Positions 1 through 6,145 of a DNA stretch of 10,378 bases are shown here, one piece after another. The notes under the pieces were generated by a model, which saw only the letters and a list, made by a program, of their open reading frames with translations, made no database searches and was not told the DNA's origin. How positions within the stretch are numbered: position 1 is the stretch's first letter; every line of letters starts with the position of its first letter. Source of the stretch: JANPJV01 sp031425695. Lineage in GTDB: Bacteria; Pseudomonadota; Gammaproteobacteria; Xanthomonadales; SZUA-5. The position numbers were made by a program, and so were the translations under genes. The stretch is from the NCBI GenBank assembly GCA_031425695.1, contig JANPJV010000206.1:1-10378 (forward strand), written 5' to 3'.

Positions 1-63
1 CCGCTTTGGATGCTCTTGCCTCGAAACCCGACGAAGAGCATCCAAAGCGGCGCGGAGCGCCGC
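1..63. repeat. Two overlapping palindromes downstream of the histidine kinase
   Basis: Bases 1-17 and 34-50 are a perfect 17-bp inverted repeat around a 16-nt loop. Bases 47-53 (GCGGCGC) and 57-63 (GCGCCGC) form a second perfect 7-bp hairpin with a 3-nt loop. The two share bases 47-50, so both cannot be fully paired at once. They lie just after the kinase stop codon in the direction of its transcription, so they could end or protect that transcript, but there is no T-tract of an intrinsic terminator. A dispersed intergenic palindrome is as likely. The element touches the window edge and may continue. Confidence 0.7.
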
Positions 64-88
64 ACTCCAAATTCGTGTTCGCATGTCC

Positions 89-1600
89 TCATGGCCCCAC
101 CTTCGGCCACTCGATCACGATCCGCAATCCACCCAGCGAAGAGTGCTCAGCGTGGATGGTGGCTGCGTGGGCTTCGGCGATGCGGCGGACGATGGCGAGG
201 CCGAGGCCGGCGCCGCCTTCGCTGCGGCTGCGGGAGACCTCGACGCGATAGAGTGGATCGAACAGGTGCGCGAGCGCTTCGTCGGGGACGCCGGGTTTGG
301 AGTCCTCAAACTCGACCTGCCAAGCGGAACCGGCCTCCGTGAGCCGCACGCGCACCTGGCCCTCGGCGCTGGTGTAGCGGCAACTGTTTGCGCACAGGCC
401 GGCGAACAGCTGGCGCACGCGCTCGGGGTCGGCACGCACCGCTGCGCTGGCCGGCAGCTCGCTTGTCACGCGAAGCCCCGCGAGCGCGAACGAGCTGGCG
501 TGGGCCTCGAGCGCTTCGCGGATCAGCTCCGCGAGATCCTGTTCGCTAAAGCGATAGGCGAGCGCGCCCGCGTCCGCGAGGGCGAGCTGGTAGAGGTCTT
601 CGATCAGGCGCGACAGCCGCTGCGCCTCGCCACTGAGCGAGCGCAGCGCGGCCTGGTCGAGCGGGCGCACGCCATCTTCGAGCGCGTCGAGCTCGGCGCG
701 GATCACGGACAGCGGCGTGCGCAGCTCGTGGGAAATTTCGGCCGTCCAGCGCTGGCGCGCCGCGCGATTGCGTTCGAGCGCGACCGCCATCGCATCGAGC
801 TCGGTCGCCAGCTCGCCAATTTCGTCGCTGCGCTGGATGTCGACGCGCGCCGAGTAGTCGCCGGCGGCGATGCGCTTGGCGCGATCGGCCATGTGCCCCA
901 GCGGCTCGGCGAGCCGGCGCGCGAACACCAGCGATCCGAGCGTCGCCAGCGCCAGCACCGCGAGCGCGCTCAGCAGTCCGTACTTCCCTTGCTCGCGCGC
1001 GAATTGCACATCCCACGCACTTTCGAGGCGCGGCAGCGACTTGAGCGCCAGTTGCCCGACTTCAGTGCCATCGACGAGGATGGGAATCGCCTGCGTATCG
1101 GTCCAGCGTTCGACGGGCCCGATCACCACCTGGCCCTGCGCGTCGTAGATCGCGAAGCGCCGGCGCAGCGCATCCGGGTCGCCAGCAGCAGCCGCAAAGC
1201 CGGGACGGGGTAGTCGCGGTCCCGGTTGATCGCGCGGCCGACCACCGTCCCGTGGCGGCCGCATCCGATCGAAGCCCGGTCGGCCGGGTGGCCCACGTGC
1301 GTCGGGCGGAAACTCTGCCGGCGGGGGCGTACCCAGTCCGCGGCCTTCCTTCAGCCCCTGGTCGAGCAGCCAGCGATATCGGATTGGATTGCGCCGCAGG
1401 CGTTCCCAGTCGCCCGACTCGCGATACTCATCGGCCAGCACGCCCGCCAGCCCCTGTGCGCGCTGCAAGTCCAGGCGATTTACGTACTCGAGCAGGCCAC
1501 GCCGAAACGCCTGCTGCTGCACGACCAGGAGGCTCGCGACCGCAAGCAAGGTCGCGACCGCCGTCAGCGCCAGGACGCGATGCCAGAGCCGGAAAACCAC
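89..1600 (-). CDS. BaeS-like sensor histidine kinase (HAMP, HisKA, HATPase_c)
   Basis: Inner-membrane sensor kinase of a two-component system, 503 aa from the chosen GTG. In order: transmembrane helix about residues 8-28; a periplasmic segment to about 207 with a Pro/Arg/Gly-rich stretch at about 89-135; second helix about 208-228; HAMP about 230-277; HisKA with the H-box SHELRTP (phospho-acceptor His291, neighbouring Glu292 for kinase and Thr295 for phosphatase activity); then a HATPase_c domain with N-box Asn405, G1 motif DSKPGV, F-box FDPLYRVE and G2 motif GGAGLGLAIV. The D-S-x-P-G-V form of G1 and the C-terminal pattern resemble E. coli BaeS, the envelope-stress sensor, but the stimulus here is unknown. 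The reading frame is open to a GTG at 1639, but the GTG at 1600 has an AAGGA six bases before it and is preferred. No response regulator is in the window; one could lie beyond the left edge. Confidence 0.9.
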   Translation of the reverse strand: MVFRLWHRVLALTAVATLLAVASLLVVQQQAFRRGLLEYVNRLDLQRAQGLAGVLADEYRESGDWERLRRNPIRYRWLLDQGLKEGRGLGTPPPAEFPPDARGPPGRPGFDRMRPPRDGGRPRDQPGPRLPRPGFAAAAGDPDALRRRFAIYDAQGQVVIGPVERWTDTQAIPILVDGTEVGQLALKSLPRLESAWDVQFAREQGKYGLLSALAVLALATLGSLVFARRLAEPLGHMADRAKRIAAGDYSARVDIQRSDEIGELATELDAMAVALERNRAARQRWTAEISHELRTPLSVIRAELDALEDGVRPLDQAALRSLSGEAQRLSRLIEDLYQLALADAGALAYRFSEQDLAELIREALEAHASSFALAGLRVTSELPASAAVRADPERVRQLFAGLCANSCRYTSAEGQVRVRLTEAGSAWQVEFEDSKPGVPDEALAHLFDPLYRVEVSRSRSEGGAGLGLAIVRRIAEAHAATIHAEHSSLGGLRIVIEWPKVGP

Positions 1601-1606
1601 GCACGG

Positions 1607-1611
1607 TCCTT
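1607..1611 (-). promoter_or_regulatory. Ribosome binding site of the histidine kinase
   Basis: AAGGA on the minus strand, six bases before the GTG at 1600. It decides between that start and the GTG at 1639, which has no comparable site and would add 13 residues before the first membrane helix. Confidence 0.6.
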
Positions 1612-1713
1612 GTGAGCGACGGAGCGTCGCGGCGTACACCTTAACGCGGGCGTGTCGCGGACTCCATGCGCGAGCATGCGAATGCGCGATTTCTTCATAA
1701 AGGCGCGGCTCGG

Positions 1714-2040
1714 CGGCTCTTGATCGCGTCGGTTCGCGCCTTGTCCGTACGCTTTTCCATCACCTGGCCAAGAGCGTCCGGACAAGGTCCGGACCCACGC
1801 AGAGCGAGTCAAAGCGGCTCTTGATCGCGTGGGTTCGGACCTTGTCCGAACGCTTTTCCATCACCTGGCCAAGAGCGTCCGGACAAGGTCCGGACCCACG
1901 CAAAGCGAGTCAAAGCGGCTCTTGATCGCGTGGGTTCGGACCTTGTCTGAACGCTTTTCCATCACCTGGCCAAGAGCGTCCGGACAAGGTCCGGACCCAC
2001 GGAGCGCGTCAAGAGCCTCCGGACAAGGTCCGGACCCACG
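1714..2040. repeat. Tandem array of 101-bp units, each a long hairpin
   Basis: Units start at 1714, 1815 and 1916 with an exact period of 101 bp. Units 1 and 2 agree at 96 of 101 positions by my count. Unit 3 matches unit 2 with a single change until about 2001 and then diverges; a partial fourth copy (2011-2040) repeats only the right arm. Each unit holds a 31-nt left arm, a 13-nt loop and a 31-nt right arm. In unit 2 these are 1827-1857, 1858-1870 and 1871-1901, with 28 of 31 positions complementary; units 1 and 3 have 25 and 26. The right arm has two GTCCGGAC palindromes 3 bp apart. The rest of the 437-bp gap between hisIE and the kinase (1640-1713, 2041-2076) holds no gene and no promoter I can support. 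The array may end or stabilise the his mRNA, but there is no T-tract. Confidence 0.92.
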
Positions 2041-2076
2041 CGAAGCAAAGCGCGCATTCGCCGCGTGCAATGCCCG

Positions 2077-2688
2077 TCACCGATGCCGCGCGCGCAGCAC
2101 CCCGGCCAGCTCATCGATGCCAACACCCCGATCGCGCAGCAGCACCAGCAGGTGAAACATGAGATCGGCGGCCTCGCCAACCAGGGCATCGCGGTCCTGG
2201 CAGACGGCAGCGAGCGCGGTTTCCACGCCCTCTTCGCCCACTTTCTGCGCGATGCGACGGGTGCCCGCGTCGAATAATTTCGTCGTGTAGCTACCCTCAG
2301 GCCGCTGCGCATGGCGCGTCGCGACGAGCTTCCCAAGCTCACCGAGGAACGCGAGCGGCGGGCCCGGAAAATCGCCGAAACAAGTCGTGGTGCCGATGTG
2401 GCAAGTTGGACCGTGCGGACGCGCGAAGACCAGCAGCGTGTCGCGGTCGCAATCGACATGCATGTCGACCAGCGCGAGCACATGCCCGCTGCTCTCGCCC
2501 TTGGTCCACAGGCGTTGCTTGCTGCGGCTCCAGAACGTCACCTGACCCGACGTGCGGGTGTGCTCGAGCGCGGCTTGGTTCATATAGCCGAGCATGAGCA
2601 CGAGCCCGCTGTCGGCATCCTGGACGATGACGGGAATAAGCCCGTCGGACTTGGTCCAGTCAAGGGAGGCGGTATCCAGGTCTGTCAT
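2077..2688 (-). CDS. hisIE: Bifunctional phosphoribosyl-AMP cyclohydrolase / phosphoribosyl-ATP pyrophosphatase
   Basis: Cytoplasmic enzyme for steps 2 and 3 of histidine synthesis. The C-terminal HisE half splits pyrophosphate from phosphoribosyl-ATP; the N-terminal HisI half opens the adenine ring of phosphoribosyl-AMP. HisI (about residues 1-115) has the metal-site pattern D79-C-D-R-D83 followed by Cys96 and Cys103 (GPTCHIGTTTCF). HisE has RRIAQKVGEEGVETALAA (144-161) and the helix EAADLMFHLLVLL (172-184), the acidic Mg-binding helices of the family. From the ATG at 2688 the protein is 203 aa, the length of E. coli HisIE, and GGAA stands six bases before it. The ATG at 2703 has no such site. 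This is the last gene of the operon, 75 bp after hisF and not coupled to it; the hairpin array lies after its stop. Confidence 0.97.
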   Translation of the reverse strand: MTDLDTASLDWTKSDGLIPVIVQDADSGLVLMLGYMNQAALEHTRTSGQVTFWSRSKQRLWTKGESSGHVLALVDMHVDCDRDTLLVFARPHGPTCHIGTTTCFGDFPGPPLAFLGELGKLVATRHAQRPEGSYTTKLFDAGTRRIAQKVGEEGVETALAAVCQDRDALVGEAADLMFHLLVLLRDRGVGIDELAGVLRARHR

Positions 2689-2718
2689 CGCAATTCCATT
2701 CAAACGGACACGTAGCGT

Positions 2719-2739
2719 GGAGTGCGCGCAGCGCTCTCC
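2719..2739. repeat. Hairpin in the hisF-hisIE spacer
   Basis: GGAG-T-GCGC, loop GCA, GCGC-T-CTCC: an eight-pair stem with one T-T mismatch, inside the 75-bp spacer between hisF and hisIE. No T-run follows on the minus strand, so it is not an intrinsic terminator. It could affect mRNA processing or the relative yield of hisIE. Its core GCGCTCTCC also occurs in the 127-bp repeats upstream of the operon, which hints at a common origin, but the match is short. Confidence 0.5.
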
Positions 2740-2763
2740 GCGTGGTCAAGCCAAGAGTTCCAA

Positions 2764-3531
2764 CTACAACCGCATCGCGATCCCCTGCTCCGCCAGCTCG
2801 CGCTTGAGCATTGGAATCTCAATCTCGCCCGAGTGAAAAACGCTCGCCGCGAGCGCCCCATCGACATCCGCCTCGACGAAGACTTCGTAGAAGTGCGCGG
2901 GCGTGCCGGCGCCACCCGAGGCAATCAGAGGCACGGCGCAGCGAGCGCGCACAGCCTGCAACTGCGCCAGATCGAACCCGCGACGCACGCCGTCGACGTT
3001 CATGCAGTTGAGCACGATCTCACCGGCGCCGCGCGCCTGGGCCTCGTCGACCCAGTCGAGCGTACGCCGTGCGAGCTCGCGGGTCTTGCTCGGATCACCG
3101 GTGTATTGGTTGACGCGGTACTCGCCGTCAACCTCGCGACTGTCGATTCCGACAACCACGCATTGCGCGCCGAATTCGCGACTGAGCTGGTCGATGAGGC
3201 CTGGATTCTCCAGCGCCGGCGAGTTAATCGAGATCTTGTCCGCGCCAGCGAACAGCACCGCGCGCGCATCGTCGACGCTGCGAATGCCGCCCGCCACGCA
3301 GAACGGGATATCGATCGCACGCGCAACCCGTTGCACCCAGCTGCGATCGACCGTGCGCGCCTCGGGGCTGGCGGTGATGTCGTAGAACACCAGTTCGTCA
3401 GCGCCGGCATCGCGGTAGCGCAATGCGAGCTCGAGGATCTCGCCGACCACCGTGTGATCGCGAAAACGCACGCCCTTGACCACCTGGCCGTCGCGTACAT
3501 CCAGGCACGGAATGATGCGGCGACAGATCAT
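2764..3531 (-). CDS. hisF: Imidazole glycerol phosphate synthase, cyclase subunit
   Basis: The cyclase (beta-alpha)8 barrel of the HisH-HisF complex. It uses ammonia from HisH to turn PRFAR into imidazole glycerol phosphate and AICAR, joining histidine and purine synthesis. 255 aa, the usual length. The catalytic acid/base aspartates are at the expected places: Asp11 in IIPCLDVRDG and Asp130 in VVGIDS. The second-half phosphate-binding loops LIASGGAGT (202-210) and ADVDGALAASVFH (221-233) and the N-terminal FCVAGGIRS (77-85) are intact. The ATG overlaps the hisA stop as ATGA (3528-3531), and a GAGG within hisA lies seven bases before it, so translation is probably coupled to hisA. The stop is TAG. 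A 75-bp spacer with a hairpin separates it from hisIE. Confidence 0.98.
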   Translation of the reverse strand: MICRRIIPCLDVRDGQVVKGVRFRDHTVVGEILELALRYRDAGADELVFYDITASPEARTVDRSWVQRVARAIDIPFCVAGGIRSVDDARAVLFAGADKISINSPALENPGLIDQLSREFGAQCVVVGIDSREVDGEYRVNQYTGDPSKTRELARRTLDWVDEAQARGAGEIVLNCMNVDGVRRGFDLAQLQAVRARCAVPLIASGGAGTPAHFYEVFVEADVDGALAASVFHSGEIEIPMLKRELAEQGIAMRL

Positions 3532-4253
3532 GCGAGTGCCTCTTCGATGGAGAAGCGCCCTTCCAGCAAGGCCTTGCCGACGACCACGCCGGCACTCCCC
3601 GCCGCGCGCAGGGCAGCTAAATCCGCAAGGCTGCTGACGCCTCCGGACGCGAGGATGCGCGCGCCCGGGGCAAGCTCGCCCAGCGCTCCGTAGAGCGCGA
3701 GATTGGGGCCCGCGAGCATGCCGTCGCGATCGATGTCGGTGACCAGGAAATGCTCGAATCCGGCCGCCACGAAGTCTCGCAGCAAGTCATCCAGCCGATG
3801 CGTCTCGGCGGTTTTCCAGCCGCTGGTGGCGACCCGGAAAACGCCGCTGGCATCGGCGCGTGCATCGAGCGCGAGGCAGATGGTCTCGCTGCCGTATTGC
3901 GCACGCAGCGCGTTGACCGATTCAGGCTCGCGCACGCACAAGCTACCGAGCACGACGCGCGCGACACCCGCGTCGCGGAAGCGCAGGAAGTCCGCTTCGT
4001 TGCGCACCCCACCGCCCGCCTGCACCCGCATCCCGACTTCCCGGGCGATCTGTCCGATCACGGCGAGATTGGGACTGTCGGCACCGCGAGCACCATCGAG
4101 GTCGACCACGTGCAGCCATTGCGCGCCCGCGTCGGCATAGCGGCGTGCGAGCTCGACCGGATCGGCAAGGTAGCGTTTTTCGCGTTCGAAATCGCCCTTC
4201 TCCAGGCGCACGACGCGGCCGTCAATGAGGTCGATGGCGGGAAAGACGATCAT
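3528..4253 (-). CDS. hisA: ProFAR isomerase, 1-(5-phosphoribosyl)-5-[(5-phosphoribosylamino)methylideneamino]imidazole-4-carboxamide isomerase
   Basis: Cytoplasmic (beta-alpha)8-barrel isomerase making PRFAR, the substrate of HisF, by an Amadori rearrangement. 241 aa from the ATG at 4253. The family signature is clear: VFPAIDLIDGRVVRL with catalytic Asp8, the second catalytic Asp130 in CLALDAR, VTDIDRDGM, and phosphate-binding AGGGV and ILASGGVSS. It is a homologue of HisF. The ATG overlaps the hisH stop as ATGA (4250-4253). A GTG two codons upstream (4259) gives the same frame and is better spaced from a GGAG (five bases, against eleven for the ATG), so a 243-aa product is possible. Overlaps on both sides point to coupled translation of hisH-hisA-hisF. 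Confidence 0.97.
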   Translation of the reverse strand: MIVFPAIDLIDGRVVRLEKGDFEREKRYLADPVELARRYADAGAQWLHVVDLDGARGADSPNLAVIGQIAREVGMRVQAGGGVRNEADFLRFRDAGVARVVLGSLCVREPESVNALRAQYGSETICLALDARADASGVFRVATSGWKTAETHRLDDLLRDFVAAGFEHFLVTDIDRDGMLAGPNLALYGALGELAPGARILASGGVSSLADLAALRAAGSAGVVVGKALLEGRFSIEEALA

Positions 4254-4882
4254 GCCCACAGGCTCTCCGGACGCGCTTCGAGGAAGTTCTTGAGCAGGCG
4301 CGAGCCGACGGCCGCCGAGCGTTCCGGATGGAATTGCGCGCCGAGAAAATTGCGGCTGCCGACGATCGCCGCAAAGCGTTCACCGTGCTTGCAGGCCATC
4401 AAAGTGAGTGCGCTTTCGGCAACGCCAAAGCTGTGGACGAAGTAGGCGTGATCGCGCTCGCTGAAGCCCGCGACCAACGCGTGTTCGCGTACCGGCAGCA
4501 GCGCGTTCCAGCCCATGTGCGGGATGCGCACGCCGGGGCTGGGGGGCAGACGATTCACGCGCCCGGGGAGGATGCCGAGACAGGCAGTGTGTGCGCTGCC
4601 GTCGTCGGAGCCCTCCTCGGAGTTCTCGAAGAGAAGCTGCATGCCGAGGCAGACACCCAGCACGGGCTGCGTCAGCGTCGGAAGCTTTTCGGTGAGACCC
4701 AGGGCCGTCAGCTCGCGCATCGCCGCGGTTGCCGACCCGACGCCCGGGAGCAACACGCGCGGCGCGGTCCGGATGGTCTCCCAATCCCGGCTCACTGTCA
4801 CCGTTGCGCCGATGCGCTCCAGCGCCGCGACTACCGAGCCGATATTGGCGACGCCGGAGTCGATGATGGTCAGGTCAGTCAT
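4250..4882 (-). CDS. hisH: Imidazole glycerol phosphate synthase, glutamine amidotransferase subunit
   Basis: Class I glutamine amidotransferase that hydrolyses glutamine and channels ammonia to HisF. 210 aa from the ATG at 4882. The N-terminus LTIIDSGVANIGSV matches the family, followed by LLPGVGSA (45-52), the nucleophile elbow LGVCLGMQLL with catalytic Cys78, the IPHMGWN segment, and the catalytic His185 and Glu187 in AQFHPE. The frame stays open upstream to an ATG at 4906 and a TTG at 4972, but those add residues not seen in HisH and run into an inverted repeat; an AAGAG lies before the chosen ATG. It begins 129 bp after the hisB stop, the longest spacer in the operon, so it depends on its own ribosome binding site. 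Its stop overlaps the hisA start. Confidence 0.96.
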   Translation of the reverse strand: MTDLTIIDSGVANIGSVVAALERIGATVTVSRDWETIRTAPRVLLPGVGSATAAMRELTALGLTEKLPTLTQPVLGVCLGMQLLFENSEEGSDDGSAHTACLGILPGRVNRLPPSPGVRIPHMGWNALLPVREHALVAGFSERDHAYFVHSFGVAESALTLMACKHGERFAAIVGSRNFLGAQFHPERSAAVGSRLLKNFLEARPESLWA

Positions 4883-4923
4883 GCAGATGCGCTCTTGGTA
4901 GGTCATGTTGCTCGCGCAGCGAG

Positions 4924-4977
4924 CTACTTGAAGGGGTTCCCGCGCAGTCAAGTAGTCCGCGTTCGCGGACAACTTGA
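4924..4977 (-). promoter_or_regulatory. Mutually exclusive hairpins in the hisB-hisH spacer
   Basis: In transcript order (minus strand) there are three segments: A at 4977-4965, B at 4960-4948, C at 4931-4924. A and B pair as TCAAGT/ACTTGA plus GTCCGC/GCGGAC, twelve pairs with one A-A mismatch and a GTTC-type loop. The end of B together with base 4955 and C pair as a perfect 8-bp CTACTTGA/TCAAGTAG stem. B cannot pair with both. The arrangement is that of a simple two-state RNA element before hisH, but no ligand, leader peptide or T-run terminator is visible, so regulation is only a guess. Confidence 0.45.
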
Positions 4978-5011
4978 CCTACGTAAAGCACGGGCGCTCC
5001 GCGACCGGGGC

Positions 5012-6073
5012 TCACAACACCCCCTTCGTGCTCGGCAGCGTGTCGCCCTGGCGCACGAACGCCTGGCGCAGCGTACGCGCGACCACCTTGAAGCAGGCTT
5101 CGACCATGTGGTGTGCATTCTCGCCGGTGACGGTGAGGTGCAGGTTGGCGCCGAGCGTGTCACTCAGCGATCGGAAGAAATGTGGCACCAGCTCGGTCGG
5201 CAGATCGCCGACCTTTTCGCGCGGAAAGCTGCCGGCGAACACGAACCAGGCGCGTCCGGACAAGTCGAGCGCAGCCTGTGCGTGGCTTTCGTCCATCGGC
5301 AGGGTGAAACCGTAGCGGCCGATGCCGCGCTTGTCGCCGAGCGCCTGGCGCAGGGCCTGGCCGATCGCGAGCGCGCAATCCTCGACCGTGTGGTGCTCGT
5401 CGATGTGCAAATCGCCGGCACATTCGACGCGCAGCCCAAAGCCACCATGCTTGCCGAGCTGTTCGAGCATGTGGTCGAAGAAGCCGAGCCCGGTCTTGAT
5501 CGACGGCGCCGTTTCCGCATCGAGGTCGACCTCGACCACGATGCGAGTTTCCTTGGTATTGCGCTGGATCGACGCGCGCCGCGGCGCGTCCAGGAGCTGA
5601 TGCGCGATCTGCGGCCAGGACAAGCCCTCCGGGCCGCAGCGGATGCCGTCGACGCCGAGATTGCGTGCGAACTCGATATCCGTCAGCCGATCGCCGATCA
5701 CTGCACTGCGCGTGCGGTCCCAGCCGGGATCCGCCAGGTAATCGAGCATCAGCCCGAGCTTGGGCTTGCGAGTCTCGTTCGGCTCATGCGCGAAATGGCG
5801 ATCGATGCGAATCGCCGCAAAGCGAATCCCCTGCGTCTCGAGGATGCTGAGCAACAGGTTATGCGCTGGCCAGAACGTTTCTTCCGGGAAACTCCCCGTG
5901 CCGAGCCCGTCCTGATTGGTGACCATGACGAGCTCATAGCCAGCGTCGACCAGCTTGCGCAGTTCGGGGATCACATCCGGCAACAGCTTGAGCTTGTCGA
6001 TCGAGTCGATCTGCTGATCGCTCGGTTCTTCGATCAGGGTGCCGTCGCGGTCGATGAAGAGAAGTTTGCGCAT
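5012..6073 (-). CDS. hisB: Bifunctional histidinol-phosphatase / imidazoleglycerol-phosphate dehydratase
   Basis: Two enzymes in one chain, 353 aa (E. coli HisB has 355). The N-terminal HAD-type phosphatase (about 1-165) removes phosphate from histidinol phosphate: nucleophile Asp8 and Asp10 in FIDRDGTL, MVTNQDGLGT (50-59), and GDRLTD (127-132). The C-terminal dehydratase (about 170-353) converts IGP to imidazole acetol phosphate: GFFDHMLEQ, HIDEHHTVED and ENAHHMVEA carry the metal-binding histidines, and the chain ends LPSTKGVL as in E. coli. Unlike E. coli, the zinc loop C-P-H-x5-C-x-C is replaced here by DRHFAHEPNETRKPK (about 91-105), so the structural zinc cysteines are missing. The ATG at 6073 is chosen because the protein then begins as family members do; an ATG at 6118 lies in a hairpin. 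Spacers with inverted repeats lie on both sides. Confidence 0.97.
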   Translation of the reverse strand: MRKLLFIDRDGTLIEEPSDQQIDSIDKLKLLPDVIPELRKLVDAGYELVMVTNQDGLGTGSFPEETFWPAHNLLLSILETQGIRFAAIRIDRHFAHEPNETRKPKLGLMLDYLADPGWDRTRSAVIGDRLTDIEFARNLGVDGIRCGPEGLSWPQIAHQLLDAPRRASIQRNTKETRIVVEVDLDAETAPSIKTGLGFFDHMLEQLGKHGGFGLRVECAGDLHIDEHHTVEDCALAIGQALRQALGDKRGIGRYGFTLPMDESHAQAALDLSGRAWFVFAGSFPREKVGDLPTELVPHFFRSLSDTLGANLHLTVTGENAHHMVEACFKVVARTLRQAFVRQGDTLPSTKGVL

Positions 6074-6103
6074 GTTTTTCTTGGTGTTGATTGATGGTTG
6101 TGG

Positions 6104-6138
6104 GCTCCCCTCGCCCATGCTCCTGGGGAGAGGGGAGC
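6104..6138. repeat. REP-like hairpin in the hisC-hisB spacer
   Basis: GCTCCCCTC (6104-6112) pairs perfectly with GAGGGGAGC (6130-6138); inside it CCCA (6114-6117) pairs with TGGG (6124-6127) around a 6-nt loop. That makes 13 pairs with a small internal loop. It fills about half of the 72-bp gap between hisC and hisB. There is no T-tract on either strand, so it is not an intrinsic terminator. Such GC-rich palindromes inside operons often act as mRNA stabilisers or are mobile REP-type sequences; which applies here cannot be seen. Confidence 0.7.
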
Positions 6139-6145
6139 AGTACGA

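Noticed and set aside
83..1213. Long plus-strand frame opposite the histidine kinase
   Set aside because: Antisense shadow of a gene with all kinase motifs; Arg/Ala/Glu-rich with no recognisable domain.
1564..1812. 82-codon minus-strand frame overlapping the kinase start
   Set aside because: It begins in the repeat array, has no ribosome site or family pattern, and overlaps the kinase N-terminus out of frame.
1714..2040. CRISPR array
   Set aside because: The repeated part is the whole 101-bp unit, including what would be the spacer; there are no unique spacers and no cas genes.
1829..2483. Open frames through the 101-bp array (1829-2155 plus; 1861-2070 and 1962-2483 minus)
   Set aside because: They are translations of the tandem repeat and run into hisIE; 101 is not a multiple of three, so the units fall in different frames.
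4328..6094. 588-codon open frame on the plus strand opposite hisH and hisB
   Set aside because: It crosses two clear his genes and their spacer; its translation shows no family pattern. Long antisense frames are expected with this GC content and codon use.
6074..6118. Upstream ATG of hisB at 6118
   Set aside because: It lies in the loop of the REP-like hairpin; the ATG at 6073 gives the normal family N-terminus.
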